Assembly (NCBI GenBank): GCA_019752925.1
Contig: JAIELP010000004.1
Coordinates: 372,001 to 436,000 of the forward strand
Direction: 5' to 3'
Source: a bacterium
Lineage (GTDB): Bacteria; Bdellovibrionota; Bdellovibrionia; Bdellovibrionales; Bdellovibrionaceae
DNA: 64,000 bases
The notes under the pieces were generated by a model. That model made no database searches and was not told the origin of the DNA. It saw only the letters and a program-made list of their open reading frames with translations. The translations under genes and the position numbers were made by a program. Of the stretch, positions 41,818 through 51,716 are shown piece after piece (within the stretch, counting starts at the first letter, position 1; every line of letters begins with the position of its first letter).

Positions 41818-42469
41818 AGTTTTAGTTGCTCCCAGTATTTTGTCGGCGGACTTTTCAGATTTGCGTAATGAAATGAATAAAGTAACTGATGCCGGAGCAG
41901 ACTGGCTTCATGTGGACGTGATGGATGGCAACTTTGTTCCTAACTTAACTTTGGGAATGCCGATTGTAAAATCGATTAAGCCTCATGCTAAAATTCCATT
42001 AGATGTTCATTTAATGATTGAACGACCGGAGCGCTATATTGAAGAATTTATTAAAGCGGGAAGCGATTATTTAACATTACATGTAGAATCGACTGATGTC
42101 CTGGAAGAATCTTTAAAAAAAATCCGAAGCTTAGGTGCTAAACCCGGAATTACCTTAAGGCCTAAAACAAAATTGGAAGATATTAAAGCTTATCTCGGTT
42201 TAGTGGATTTAGTTTTAGTGATGACTGTTGAGCCGGGCTTCGGTGGACAGAGTTTCATGGCAGATCAGGTTGAAAAAATCCGCCAGCTTAAAAAATGGCG
42301 CGAAGAGGGGCTTGGAAATTACTTAATTGAAGTCGACGGCGGAGTGGCTGAGGGTACATCAAAAATATGTATCGATGCAGGTGCTGATGTATTAGTGGCA
42401 GGTAGTGCGGTCTTTAAAGGCGAAAAAACTGTAGCCAATTATCAGATTAATATTCAGAAATTAAAATAG
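41810..42469 (+). CDS. rpe: Ribulose-phosphate 3-epimerase
   Basis: Interconverts ribulose-5-phosphate and xylulose-5-phosphate. Key segments: VAPSILSADFSDL, DWLHVDVMDGNFVPN (metal His and Asp), VHLMIERPERYI, MTVEPGFGGQSFM and EVDGGVAEGT. The start is TTG at 41810, supported by AAGGAG 7 bases upstream and by overlap with the fmt stop. Confidence 0.96.
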   Translation: MSKVLVAPSILSADFSDLRNEMNKVTDAGADWLHVDVMDGNFVPNLTLGMPIVKSIKPHAKIPLDVHLMIERPERYIEEFIKAGSDYLTLHVESTDVLEESLKKIRSLGAKPGITLRPKTKLEDIKAYLGLVDLVLVMTVEPGFGGQSFMADQVEKIRQLKKWREEGLGNYLIEVDGGVAEGTSKICIDAGADVLVAGSAVFKGEKTVANYQINIQKLK

Positions 42470-42476
42470 GGAAGTT

Positions 42477-43985
42477 ATGAAAAAATTTATTTTAGACGGA
42501 AATTCGATCACCATTGATTCTTTGCATGAAATGACTTTCAGCAAAGGTATTTTTGAACTAGCACCTGAAGCAAAATCTAAAGTGAAAGCTTCGCGCGATT
42601 ATATTGAAGGACGCATTAAAAATGGCGAAGTGATGTATGGCGTAAATACCGGTTTTGGTGCCTTTTCTTCAGTAAGAATTTCGGATTCTGAAATTGAGCA
42701 ATTACAAAAAAACTTAATTCGTTCCCATTCAATGGGAATAGGGGAGCCATTTACAAAAGATCAGTCAAAGGCCATGATGATCCTGCGAGCCAATACGTTA
42801 GCCCGTGGTCATAGCGGAGTGCGCGTTGAAGTAATCGAAAAAATATTAGAATTTTTAAATGAAGATGTAATTCCTGTAATTCCGCAGCAGGGTAGCGTTG
42901 GAGCTAGCGGTGATCTAGCACCTTTATCACATTTAGCTTTAGCCTTAATCGGCGAAGGTGAAGTGTGGGGCGACAGTCTGAATGGTGTTCAGCCTCTAGA
43001 ATTAAAAGCTAAAGAAGGTTTATCGCTGATCAACGGTTGTCAGGTGATGACAGCAGTAGGACTATTAGCGCTTTTTGAAGCACGTGATTTATTAAAAATT
43101 GCAGATATCACCGGTGCTATGTCGATTGAAGGCCTACGTGGTTCAAGAAAACCTTTTGATCCTTTAATTGCAGCCACTCGTCCACACGGCGGTGAAGCTC
43201 CAACAGCGCGAAACTTATTAAAAGTAATGGCAGCTAGCAGTGAAATTTCTGAAAGCCATGCGGTTAATGATCCTCGCGTACAAGATGCGTATTCATTGCG
43301 TTGTATGCCTGCGGTTCACGGGGCTGCGAAGATGTCGTTAGCTTATTGTATTAAAGTTTTAGAAACCGAAGCCAACTCCAGCACGGACAATCCGTTAGTT
43401 TTTGCTGATGCCGGAAAAATTTTATCCTGCGGCAATTTTCACGGTATGCCTGTAGCGCATGCTATGGATTTTGCGGGCATTGCGATTTCATCATTAGCGA
43501 GTATTTCACACGAAAGAATTTCAAAATTTATTTCAACACAAATGAGTGAGCTTCCTGCGTTTTTAGCACCTAATGGCGGTTTGAACTCTGGACATATGAT
43601 AGTTCAGGTGGCAAGTGCCAGCTTAGTGAGTGAAAATAAAGTTTTAGCTCATCCTGCCAGCGTGGATTCTATGCCGACTTCAGCTGAAAAAGAAGATCAT
43701 GTATCTATGGGAACAATTGCCGCACGTAAGTTTACGCAAATTGTAAAGAATGCTCAGAATGTTTTTGCAATGGAATTTTTAGCCGGTACGCAAGCGCTTG
43801 ATATGATAGCTCCTTTGAAACCTGCAGCAGGAGTTCTTGCGGCTTACAACGAAATACGTAAGTCGGTTCCTTTTGCAAAAGAAGATCGTATTTTCGCAAA
43901 GGATGTCGAGAAAATTCGTCAGTTGATTGTAAACCGCGACATTTTAAAACATGTTGAATCTAAAACGGGTACGTTAGAAGTTTAG
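42477..43985 (+). CDS. hutH: Histidine ammonia-lyase
   Basis: Deaminates histidine to urocanate. The MIO cofactor forms from A143-S144-G145 in GSVGASGDLAPLSH; Tyr54 (MYGVNTGFG) and NSSTDNPL are the other active-site parts. Length 502 is normal. It lies 7 bases after rpe in the def-fmt-rpe unit, apart from hutU and hutI. Confidence 0.97.
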   Translation: MKKFILDGNSITIDSLHEMTFSKGIFELAPEAKSKVKASRDYIEGRIKNGEVMYGVNTGFGAFSSVRISDSEIEQLQKNLIRSHSMGIGEPFTKDQSKAMMILRANTLARGHSGVRVEVIEKILEFLNEDVIPVIPQQGSVGASGDLAPLSHLALALIGEGEVWGDSLNGVQPLELKAKEGLSLINGCQVMTAVGLLALFEARDLLKIADITGAMSIEGLRGSRKPFDPLIAATRPHGGEAPTARNLLKVMAASSEISESHAVNDPRVQDAYSLRCMPAVHGAAKMSLAYCIKVLETEANSSTDNPLVFADAGKILSCGNFHGMPVAHAMDFAGIAISSLASISHERISKFISTQMSELPAFLAPNGGLNSGHMIVQVASASLVSENKVLAHPASVDSMPTSAEKEDHVSMGTIAARKFTQIVKNAQNVFAMEFLAGTQALDMIAPLKPAAGVLAAYNEIRKSVPFAKEDRIFAKDVEKIRQLIVNRDILKHVESKTGTLEV

Positions 43986-43995
43986 TTTTTAAGAA

Positions 43996-44535
43996 TTAAG
44001 TATATTCAATTTTTAAAACATCTTCGGGATTTTTAAGTTCCCTGATTAAACTCATATGTTCACTGCGTATAAAACCCTGCTCATGTGAATGTTTAATATA
44101 TTTTAAAAGGTGATCGTAAAAACCGAACTGATTTAAAATATAGATGGGCTTACTGTGAAGTTTTAATTGAGCCCAAGTTAAAATTTCAAACATTTCATCG
44201 AGCGTTCCCATGCCGCCGGGTAATACTAAAAATGCATTCGAAAAATCATACATCATTCTTTTGCGCTCGTGCATATCTTGCACAATGTGGAGTTTTGTTA
44301 CTTTGTAATGAGCCACTTCATATTCAACTAAATTTTTGGGAATAACTCCGATAACATCGCCGCCATTCTTAAGAACTTCATCGGCTAATGTTCCCATTAC
44401 GCCTACAGTGGCGCCACCGTAAACTAAACCTATTTTTTGATCAGCAATGAGCTTTCCTACTTTAACGGCCTGCTCTAAATACTGCTCTGAATTACCCTTA
44501 GCTGACCCACAGAACACACATAATCTTTTAATCAT
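43996..44535 (-). CDS. LOG family protein (TIGR00730; nucleoside monophosphate phosphoribohydrolase)
   Basis: A Rossmann-type protein of about 179 residues with the diagnostic PGGMGTLDEMFE motif, VYGGATVGVMG and an N-terminal RLCVFCGSAKGN. LOG enzymes cleave the N-glycosidic bond of AMP-type nucleotides to free base and ribose-5-phosphate. The start at MIKRLC (44535) is chosen by family alignment; ATG at 44547 is also possible. It converges with hutH across 10 bases. Confidence 0.92.
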   Translation of the reverse strand: MIKRLCVFCGSAKGNSEQYLEQAVKVGKLIADQKIGLVYGGATVGVMGTLADEVLKNGGDVIGVIPKNLVEYEVAHYKVTKLHIVQDMHERKRMMYDFSNAFLVLPGGMGTLDEMFEILTWAQLKLHSKPIYILNQFGFYDHLLKYIKHSHEQGFIRSEHMSLIRELKNPEDVLKIEYT

Positions 44536-44596
44536 GTTTGAGAGCATAACTTTAAAAAATAATTTTGAGAACTGTTTGTTTTATGTGCATTAAAAT

Positions 44597-44624
44597 TTGA
44601 CAAATTTCAGGAGCTTGCTATGTT
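44597..44624 (+). promoter_or_regulatory. Sigma-70-type promoter for hutU
   Basis: A consensus -35 TTGACA (44597-44602), a 16-base spacer and a TG-extended -10 TATGTT (44619-44624) lie 26 bases before the preferred hutU ATG. The lack of an operator-like palindrome suggests constitutive or activator-dependent expression. Confidence 0.6.
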
Positions 44625-44650
44625 TCTGGAATTATTAAATGAGGTTTAAA

Positions 44651-46297
44651 ATGTCGCGCTCAATTAAGGCACCTACTGGAACAAAATTGACTTGTAAAGG
44701 CTGGCTTCAGGAAGCTGCATACCGCATGATTCAAAATAATTTAGATTCTGAAGTAGCTGAAAATCCTGATCAGCTTGTGGTTTATGGTGGTATTGGAAAA
44801 GCAGCCCGTAATTGGGAAAGCTACGACAAAATTTTAGAGGCTCTTAAAAAATTAGAAAATCATGAAACACTTTTAGTTCAATCCGGAAAACCTATTGGTG
44901 TATTGCAAACTCATGAAGATGCTCCAAGAGTATTAATTGCCAACTCAAATCTCGTACCTAAGTGGGCCACTTGGGATCACTTTCACGAACTCGACAAAAA
45001 AGGTTTGATGATGTACGGCCAGATGACGGCGGGCTCTTGGATTTACATCGGTACTCAGGGAATCATTCAAGGGACCTATGAAACATTTGCCGAAATCGGA
45101 CGTCAGCATTTTGGTGGTAGTCTTGAGGGTAAAATTATTTTAACCGCTGGTTTGGGTGGCATGGGTGGAGCTCAGCCATTAGCTGGAGTATTTGCTGGAG
45201 CTACGGTTTTAGCTATTGAAGTTGATCCGGCCAGCATCGAAAAACGATTAAAAACAAAATACGTGGATGAATCCGTAACAAATGTTGATGAGGCCATTGC
45301 ATTGGTTCGTAAGTATGCTGCAAACAAGGAAGCTAAGTCGGTGGCCTTATTAGGTAATGCGGCCACCATCATTCATGAAATGATTCAGAAAAATTTTATT
45401 CCGGATGTTTTAACCGATCAAACTTCTGCACATGATCCTTTAGTGGGTTATATTCCTGAAGGTTATACAGTGCAAACAGCTGCTGATTTCCGTAATAAAG
45501 ATCAGAAAGCGTATTTAGATGCAGCTTACAAGGCTATGGCTAAACACGTAGAAGGCATGCTTGAAATGAAAAAGCGTGGTGCAATTACTTTCGACTACGG
45601 AAATAATCTTCGCGCTCGTGCGTTGGAGTATGGTGTTAAAAATGCTTTTGATTATCCGGGATTTGTTCCGGCCTATATTCGCCCGTTATTCTGTAAAGGC
45701 AGTGGACCCTTCAGATGGGTGGCTTTGTCGGGAGACCCGAATGATATAAAAGTGACTGATGAAGCGATTAAAAAATTATTCCCTCACAAAAAAGATTTAA
45801 TTCGTTGGATTGATATGGCCAGCGAAAGAATTAAGTTTCAAGGATTACCAGCCCGTATCTGCTGGCTTGAGTACGGCGAGCGTGAGTTGGCAGGTCTTAT
45901 GCTTAATAATCTGGTTAAAGAAGGAAAAGTAAAAGCACCTATCGTAATTGGACGTGATCATTTGGATTGCGGTTCAGTGGCAAGCCCTAACCGCGAAACT
46001 GAGGCAATGAAAGATGGCTCAGATGCGGTAAGCGACTGGCCAATGTTAAGTGCTATGGCGTTGGTTGCTAGTGGATCCACTTGGGTTTCGTTGCATCACG
46101 GAGGCGGTGTGGGTATGGGATATTCACAGCACTCAGGACAAGTCATTGTGGCTGATGGAACTGATGCGGCGGCCAAACGTTTAAAGCGAGTTTTAACCAC
46201 TGATCCTGCAATGGGAGTGTTTAGACATCTCGATGCGGGTTACGATTTAGCCAAAGAAACAGCTATTAGTAGAGATGTTAAAAGCTGTTGGATTTAA
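44651..46297 (+). CDS. hutU: Urocanate hydratase
   Basis: NAD-dependent second step of histidine degradation. Segments [50 protein letters not shown] and [13 protein letters not shown] identify the family. The internal ATG at 44651 is chosen because AGG sits 8 bases before it; ATG at 44639 would add four residues. Length 548 is normal. Confidence 0.97.
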   Translation: MSRSIKAPTGTKLTCKGWLQEAAYRMIQNNLDSEVAENPDQLVVYGGIGKAARNWESYDKILEALKKLENHETLLVQSGKPIGVLQTHEDAPRVLIANSNLVPKWATWDHFHELDKKGLMMYGQMTAGSWIYIGTQGIIQGTYETFAEIGRQHFGGSLEGKIILTAGLGGMGGAQPLAGVFAGATVLAIEVDPASIEKRLKTKYVDESVTNVDEAIALVRKYAANKEAKSVALLGNAATIIHEMIQKNFIPDVLTDQTSAHDPLVGYIPEGYTVQTAADFRNKDQKAYLDAAYKAMAKHVEGMLEMKKRGAITFDYGNNLRARALEYGVKNAFDYPGFVPAYIRPLFCKGSGPFRWVALSGDPNDIKVTDEAIKKLFPHKKDLIRWIDMASERIKFQGLPARICWLEYGERELAGLMLNNLVKEGKVKAPIVIGRDHLDCGSVASPNRETEAMKDGSDAVSDWPMLSAMALVASGSTWVSLHHGGGVGMGYSQHSGQVIVADGTDAAAKRLKRVLTTDPAMGVFRHLDAGYDLAKETAISRDVKSCWI

Positions 46298-46357
46298 ACG
46301 TTTCATAGCTTAACAAACCAGACCTTAGTTCAGTTAGAAATTCTCTTATATATGTCG

Positions 46358-46388
46358 ATAAGTTCTCTGTAATCACCGGAGAACTTAT
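46358..46388 (+). promoter_or_regulatory. Perfect hairpin covering the ribosome-binding site and start of the 46387 gene
   Basis: ATAAGTTCTC (46358-46367) is an exact inverted match to GAGAACTTAT (46379-46388) with an 11-base loop. The right arm contains most of the GGAG ribosome-binding site and the AT of the start codon. As RNA it would block translation initiation; as DNA it is a 31-base palindrome that a dimeric regulator could bind. Confidence 0.65.
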
Positions 46389-46689
46389 GCATACGAATCC
46401 GTTATTAAACTTTCTTTCCAAGTGGATTAATCATCCGGCCTATTTTTTGTTCTGCTTTACCATCGCTTTGTTTGCGTGGAGTTTTAGTTTTGAAAGTAAG
46501 CAGCCGCCTGAACAGATCGTACTTTCATCGTTTGCTACTAATATTCATGAAATTAAAAAACAAGAAGAATCTGTTATTGAACGCTTACCGAGCAGTAATG
46601 AGTTCAATAAAAAATCTAAGCTACCTAAGCGCTTCAGAAGAAATCCAGCATTTCAGGCTTTTGAAAAATTTAAAGAAATAACTGAATAG
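46387..46689 (+). CDS. Small single-pass membrane protein of unknown function
   Basis: I do not recognise a family. The 100-residue protein has one membrane helix (~17-35, HPAYFLFCFTIALFAWSFSF) and a charged C-terminal half rich in Glu, Lys and Arg (SKLPKRFRRNPAFQAFEKFK). It ends 1 base before a LysR gene, suggesting co-transcription. A perfect hairpin masks its start site, which indicates regulated translation. Confidence 0.65.
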   Translation: MHTNPLLNFLSKWINHPAYFLFCFTIALFAWSFSFESKQPPEQIVLSSFATNIHEIKKQEESVIERLPSSNEFNKKSKLPKRFRRNPAFQAFEKFKEITE

Positions 46690-46690
46690 T

Positions 46691-47539
46691 ATGCTCAGCC
46701 AAGCCGACCTACGCTACTTCATTGAATTAGCTAAAACTCTGCATTTAACTCGTGCTGCAGAGAGGCTGGCGGTTACTCAGCCCACATTAAGTCATAGCTT
46801 AAAGCGTCTTGAAAACGAAATAGGCTGCGAACTTTTTGTAAGATCTAAAAAAGGTTTAAAGCTCACTTCTGCCGGTGAAAAACTTCAGAACTCTGCGTCT
46901 GATCTATTGAACCGCTGGGATGAAATTAAGAGTTCTGCCTTGGGCGACGTAGAGCTTGAACAAGGCGTAATTAAAGTGGGTTGCCACGCAGCCGTTGCAC
47001 AATACGTACTGAAAGAATTTGTTCCTGAATTTTTAAAAAAACATCCTAAGATCAATATTCAGTTAGTTCATGGTCTTTCGCGCCATATGACTGAACAAGT
47101 TGTAAGTTCCCAGTTAGATGTGGCCTTTGCTGTAAATCCAACGGAACATCCGGATTTAATTATTAAAGAAATTTGTCAGGATGAAGTTTGTTTGTGGAAA
47201 GCCAAGGGTTGCCTGAATGATGATGTGCTTTTTGTAGATTCAAATTTAATTCAGTCACAGAATATAATGTCTAAACTGCAAAAAAAAGGTCATAGATTTA
47301 ATCGCATTATAGAATCGTCGAGTTTGGAAGTTATTTCTAATATGGTAGCTAATCGCGCAGGAATGGCTATTGTTCCTTCTAGAGTTGTTAAACAGTATGA
47401 AGAGTCTAAACTTGAAAAAGTAAAAGACTCTCCCGTATTTCACGATCGAATTTGTCTAGTTTATAAAAACGAATTCCGCAAACTTAAAAGAGGACAGCTT
47501 TTTATTGAGGCTGTCAAAAAAAGTTTAGCACAAAATTAA
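46691..47539 (+). CDS. LysR-type transcriptional regulator (CysL/CbbR-like)
   Basis: N-terminal HTH (TLHLTRAAERLAVTQPTLSH, SLKRLENEIGCELF) and a ~190-residue effector domain (GVIKVGCHAAVAQYVLKEFV). It follows the small membrane protein gene and converges with the intradiol dioxygenase gene, overlapping it by 4 bases. Target genes are not evident; the palindrome at 46358 could be its own operator. Confidence 0.92.
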   Translation: MLSQADLRYFIELAKTLHLTRAAERLAVTQPTLSHSLKRLENEIGCELFVRSKKGLKLTSAGEKLQNSASDLLNRWDEIKSSALGDVELEQGVIKVGCHAAVAQYVLKEFVPEFLKKHPKINIQLVHGLSRHMTEQVVSSQLDVAFAVNPTEHPDLIIKEICQDEVCLWKAKGCLNDDVLFVDSNLIQSQNIMSKLQKKGHRFNRIIESSSLEVISNMVANRAGMAIVPSRVVKQYEESKLEKVKDSPVFHDRICLVYKNEFRKLKRGQLFIEAVKKSLAQN

Positions 47540-48171
47540 ATTTTTTCGATCTGGATGTTGAAAGTGCCTACAGGATGTGGAGCCGCAGGTACTTTTTTCA
47601 GCTCGACAATAACTTCATTTTGCTCTTCAGAGCTTAAGCGCTGTAAAATTAAATCCTGAGAGTTTAATTCGTTATCTGCAAAATACATCTGAGTAATGAG
47701 TTCAATATAACCTAATTTCGCTACTTTGTAATGGATATGCGGGGGGCGAATCCAATTTGTGTCGGCAGGGTATGCACCTGGTATTATTGTTCGGAAACGA
47801 TAAAAGCCATTTTTATCAGTAACAGCTTTACCCCAGTATTGAAAATTGGGATCTAGCTCTGCTGTATTGGGATCGGCAGGATGATTGTATCTGCCGGTTT
47901 CACATGCTTGCCAGATCTCTACTAAAGCGCCTGCTACAGGACGTTTACGTTGATCAGTTACAACGCCTTCAATAATCACAATTTCGCCCTTAGCGCTGAT
48001 TTTAGAATCGCCTACATAAATCAGGTCAGAATTAGTATCCACTTGGTCTACAACCGGATAAAAAGGCCCTTTAGGTTGAGTGGGTGTAAGCGCTAATGCT
48101 CTTTCAATAGCTACTAACGAAACCGCAGCAGTTGCACCCATTTTCAATAAATTACGTCTGTTCATAGTCAT
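47536..48171 (-). CDS. Tat-exported intradiol dioxygenase (protocatechuate 3,4-dioxygenase-like)
   Basis: A twin-arginine-type signal (MNRRNLLKMGATAAVSLVAI) precedes an intradiol ring-cleavage dioxygenase domain. The Fe(III) ligands are visible: Tyr95 (TGRYNHP), Tyr134 (IPGAYPAD) and His145/His147 (PPHIHYKV). Family enzymes open catechol-type rings. Periplasmic export of a pre-folded iron protein fits the Tat signal. No other aromatic catabolism genes are nearby, so the substrate is unknown. The first ATG is supported by GGAGA upstream. Confidence 0.9.
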   Translation of the reverse strand: MTMNRRNLLKMGATAAVSLVAIERALALTPTQPKGPFYPVVDQVDTNSDLIYVGDSKISAKGEIVIIEGVVTDQRKRPVAGALVEIWQACETGRYNHPADPNTAELDPNFQYWGKAVTDKNGFYRFRTIIPGAYPADTNWIRPPHIHYKVAKLGYIELITQMYFADNELNSQDLILQRLSSEEQNEVIVELKKVPAAPHPVGTFNIQIEKI

Positions 48172-48268
48172 TTAGATTTCTCCGTTGTTAAGTTAGGAAA
48201 AATCTAAATCAATTTCAGACTTAAAAATAATTAATAACAGTGCGAGTTTTGATTAATATTATTAATGA

Positions 48269-49675
48269 TTAGCCTTGGCGTTGACGTTTATCAACGGCTA
48301 GGGCTGCTTCACGTATGACTTCGCTCATTGTCGGGTGAGAATGGAAACTGCGGGCTAAATCTTCACTAGATCCACCGAATTCCATCGCTACAACGATTTC
48401 GCCAAGCATTTCAGAAGAGCCGGCACCTACGATATGGCCACCGATAATACGGTCAGTTGCTTTATCTGCTATGATTTTAACAAAACCTTCAGTGGCGCCG
48501 CGGGCTTTCGCGCGCGCATTAGCCGAGAACGGGAATTTACCAACGGCTACTTCGATACCTGCATTTTTGGCTTCAGCTTCAGTCATACCAACCGAAGAAA
48601 CTTCAGGGAAAGTGTAAATGACAGAAGGAACTGTGCCGTAGTTAACGTGTCCGTGACCAGTTGCTAAAATTTCTGCAACAGCAACGCCTTCTTCTTCAGC
48701 CTTATGAGCTAACATCGGTCCAAAAGTAACATCACCCACAGCAAAGATGTTTGGAACATTGGTTTGGTAGTGATCATTGATTTTCACTCGACCACGTTCG
48801 TCTTTTTCAACTCCTACATTTTCTAAACCTAAACCATCAGTAAATGGTTTACGTCCCGTGGAAACTAAAACTACATCGCCTTGAATAGAAGCTTTTTTAC
48901 CGTCGGCTACGCCTTCATAATCGAGTTCAACACGACCACCTACAGAGCGCGAGGCAGTTACTTTAGTTGAAGTTAAAAAGTTCATTCCTAAGTTTTTCTT
49001 TAATGAACGCTGTAATACAGTAATACAATCCTGATCCATCATGGCGCAGATTTTATCAGCGTACTCGATAACCGTTACTTTAGAGCCTAAGCGAGCCCAT
49101 ACAGAGCCCATTTCAAGCCCGATAACGCCGCCGCCAACAACAAGCATTTCTTTAGGAACATAATCTAATTCTAAAGCTCCTGTTGAAGATAAAATTTTCT
49201 TTTCATCATATTTTAAAAACGGAAGTTCAACCGGAACAGAGCCGGTTGCAATCATAATGTTTTTAGCTTGTATCTGAACTTTAGTTCCATTGGCATCAGT
49301 TACTTCAATAGTATTCGCATTAAGGATTTGGCCTTTACCTTTGATGCCTGTGATTTTATTTTTTTTGAATAAAAATTCGATACCGCCGGTGAGCTCGCCA
49401 ACAATTTTATTTTTACGCGCCATCATTGCTGCTAAATCTAATTTTACAGACTCAAGCATAATGCCGTGAGTAGCAAAATCATGCTGAGCTTCGTGATAAA
49501 ATTCAGAGCTTTGTAAAAGGGCTTTAGAAGGAATACAGCCTACGTTTAAGCAAGTGCCGCCTAAAGTTTTGTCTTTTTCGATAACAGCTACTTTAAAGCC
49601 TAACTGAGCTGCGCGTATAGCGCCTGTGTAACCACCGGGACCGGCACCGATAACAACTAAATCAAATGATTCCAT
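48269..49675 (-). CDS. lpdA: Dihydrolipoyl dehydrogenase (E3)
   Basis: FAD/NAD disulfide oxidoreductase that reoxidises lipoamide. N-terminal GAGPGGYTGAI, redox pair C42/C47 (GGTCLNVGCIPSK), NAD motif GGGVIGLEMGSVWARLGS and C-terminal HPTMSE active-site base. Length 468 is normal. It is the last gene of the 2-oxoglutarate dehydrogenase unit and may serve other 2-oxoacid dehydrogenases too. Confidence 0.97.
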   Translation of the reverse strand: MESFDLVVIGAGPGGYTGAIRAAQLGFKVAVIEKDKTLGGTCLNVGCIPSKALLQSSEFYHEAQHDFATHGIMLESVKLDLAAMMARKNKIVGELTGGIEFLFKKNKITGIKGKGQILNANTIEVTDANGTKVQIQAKNIMIATGSVPVELPFLKYDEKKILSSTGALELDYVPKEMLVVGGGVIGLEMGSVWARLGSKVTVIEYADKICAMMDQDCITVLQRSLKKNLGMNFLTSTKVTASRSVGGRVELDYEGVADGKKASIQGDVVLVSTGRKPFTDGLGLENVGVEKDERGRVKINDHYQTNVPNIFAVGDVTFGPMLAHKAEEEGVAVAEILATGHGHVNYGTVPSVIYTFPEVSSVGMTEAEAKNAGIEVAVGKFPFSANARAKARGATEGFVKIIADKATDRIIGGHIVGAGSSEMLGEIVVAMEFGGSSEDLARSFHSHPTMSEVIREAALAVDKRQRQG

Positions 49676-49676
49676 A

Positions 49677-50456
49677 TTAACTCCGTTTTTCCTGTAACTT
49701 CATAACTAATTTTCTAATTAAAGATCGAGGTACAAGCCCTGTACTGCGGGCCATGATACTGTTTACAAAACCATGAATGGCCACGGCTTCGTTGTTCATT
49801 AATGCTGTAAAAGCAAATTCAGCCACATCTTTTGAGGTGGGTAGTTTCATTGTATTGAGTAATGCTACGTCCGACATATTTGCGGCATCCTGAAAGCCTG
49901 ATACTGTAGGGCCAGGACAAACAGCCGTTGTTGAAACTCCTGTTCCTTTTAGTTCCTCGTAAAGTCCCTCTGTGAATGAAAGCACATAGGCTTTTGTAGC
50001 ATAGTACACACTCATGAGTGGACCCGGTTGAAATGCGGCCGTTGAAGCCACATTTAAAATCTTACCATGTTGCTTTTCAACCATGGCCGGTAAAAATAAT
50101 TTAGTAAGTTTAGTTAAAGTCAGGATATTCAATAAAATCATTTCTTCGATTTTATTTTTATCTTCAGTTAAAAATAATCCGTGGTCGCCGAAGCCTGCGT
50201 TATTAACTAAAACATCAATGCTGATATTTTTTTTCTGTATGGCATTAAATAAATCTTCGGCGGCATTTTGCTTGGATAGGTCTATGGCGATAACTTCAGC
50301 TACCACAGCAGAAGTTTTTTCGATCTCTGCTTTTAGAGCTTTCAGTTTTTCTTCAGAACGGGCCACCAGAACCAAGTTATGATTATTTTTTGCAAACACA
50401 TGAGCTAACTCAAAGCCAATGCCTGAAGAAGCTCCGGTGATTAAGGTGTAATTCAT
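49677..50456 (-). CDS. Short-chain dehydrogenase/reductase
   Basis: Classical SDR of 259 residues: cofactor loop TGASSGIGFELAHVF, NNAGFGDHG and the active-site YYATKAYV (Tyr/Lys) with upstream Ser. The AADLF/PGPTVSGF region resembles DltE/YqjQ-like SDRs. Arg in VARSEEKL suggests NADP. It sits between sucB and lpdA with 1-base gaps, an unusual position; the substrate is unknown. Confidence 0.92.
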   Translation of the reverse strand: MNYTLITGASSGIGFELAHVFAKNNHNLVLVARSEEKLKALKAEIEKTSAVVAEVIAIDLSKQNAAEDLFNAIQKKNISIDVLVNNAGFGDHGLFLTEDKNKIEEMILLNILTLTKLTKLFLPAMVEKQHGKILNVASTAAFQPGPLMSVYYATKAYVLSFTEGLYEELKGTGVSTTAVCPGPTVSGFQDAANMSDVALLNTMKLPTSKDVAEFAFTALMNNEAVAIHGFVNSIMARSTGLVPRSLIRKLVMKLQEKRS

Positions 50457-50457
50457 A

Positions 50458-51693
50458 TTACACCTCGATTAATAATCTTTCAGGATCCTCTACGCCTTCT
50501 TTAATTTTCACTAAGAAACCAACAGCCTCTTTGCCGTCGATAATTCTGTGATCGTAAGAAAGGGCTACGTACATCATTGAACGAACTTCAACCTTGCCGT
50601 TGATCGCTACAGGGCGTTCTTCAATTTTATGTAAACCTAAGATCGCACTTTGTGGAGGATTTAAAATCGGAGTTGAAAGTAAAGAGCCAAACACGCCACC
50701 GTTAGTGATTGAGAATGTTCCGCCGTTTAAGTCGTCCGGAGTAATTTTACCATCGCGGCCTTTTAAAGCTAAATCGCGTATAGCCATTTCAATTCCCGCT
50801 ACAGAGTATTGGTCTGCATCTTTGATATTTGGAACCATTAATCCGCGCTCAGTGGAAACCGCCATGCCGATGTTGTAGTAATTATGGTATTCGATTTCTT
50901 GTCCGTCGATCCAAGCATTAACAGCAGGGAAAGCTTTAAGAGCTTCGATAACAGCTTTAACAAAGAATCCGTTGAAACCTAAGTTAACGCCGTATTTTTC
51001 TTTGAATTTATCTTTATATTTTGCACGAAGCTCGATGATTTTAGTCATGTCGACTTCATTGAAAGTCGTTAAGATCGCAGCATTGTGCTGAGCCTGAACT
51101 AATCTTTCAGCAATACGTTTACGGATGTTAGTCATCGGTACACGTTTGATGTCGCCTTGCTTAGAAGGGCCATTTAAAATAGGAGCTGGAGCCGGTGCTT
51201 TAGCTTTGGCTTCAGGTGCCGGAGCCGCCGCAGCTGGTTTAGCATTAACAACATCAGACTTAGTTAAGCGTCCGCCTAAGCCAGTTCCTGTAACGCTAGC
51301 CGGGTTAACGCCAGTTTCATTAACTACACGTTGAACTGCAGGAGACAGGTGAGATTGTAAATCAGGGTGAGTGGCGCGTCCGCCGCCACCAGAAGAAGCT
51401 GCCGGTGCAGAAGTTTGAGCTGCAGGAGTCGGAGCTGCTGCGCTTACTGTAGGTTTTGCATCAGTATCGATAGTAGCTACTGTTGCGCCGATTTTTACGG
51501 TGTCGCCGGCGTTAGCTGAAGTTGTGATAACGCCGTCTTTTTCGGCCACAACTTCCACTGAAGCTTTGTCGGTTTCAAGTAACATGATCACTTCGTTCAT
51601 TTTTACGAATTCGCCGGACTTCTTTGTCCAGCTTCCTATAACAGCTTCTGTGATCGATTCGCCTACTGCGGGTACTTTTACTTCTAGTTTCAT
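50458..51693 (-). CDS. sucB: 2-oxoglutarate dehydrogenase E2 (dihydrolipoyl succinyltransferase)
   Basis: One N-terminal lipoyl domain (K43 in ETDKASVEV), an Ala/Pro-rich linker, a peripheral subunit-binding domain ([14 protein letters not shown]...[13 protein letters not shown]), a second Ala/Pro linker and the acyltransferase core ending [15 protein letters not shown] single lipoyl domain is usual for SucB. It follows sucA by 23 bases. Confidence 0.96.
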   Translation of the reverse strand: MKLEVKVPAVGESITEAVIGSWTKKSGEFVKMNEVIMLLETDKASVEVVAEKDGVITTSANAGDTVKIGATVATIDTDAKPTVSAAAPTPAAQTSAPAASSGGGGRATHPDLQSHLSPAVQRVVNETGVNPASVTGTGLGGRLTKSDVVNAKPAAAAPAPEAKAKAPAPAPILNGPSKQGDIKRVPMTNIRKRIAERLVQAQHNAAILTTFNEVDMTKIIELRAKYKDKFKEKYGVNLGFNGFFVKAVIEALKAFPAVNAWIDGQEIEYHNYYNIGMAVSTERGLMVPNIKDADQYSVAGIEMAIRDLALKGRDGKITPDDLNGGTFSITNGGVFGSLLSTPILNPPQSAILGLHKIEERPVAINGKVEVRSMMYVALSYDHRIIDGKEAVGFLVKIKEGVEDPERLLIEV

Positions 51694-51716
51694 TTTAAAA
51701 TCCTTTTCTTCAATTC

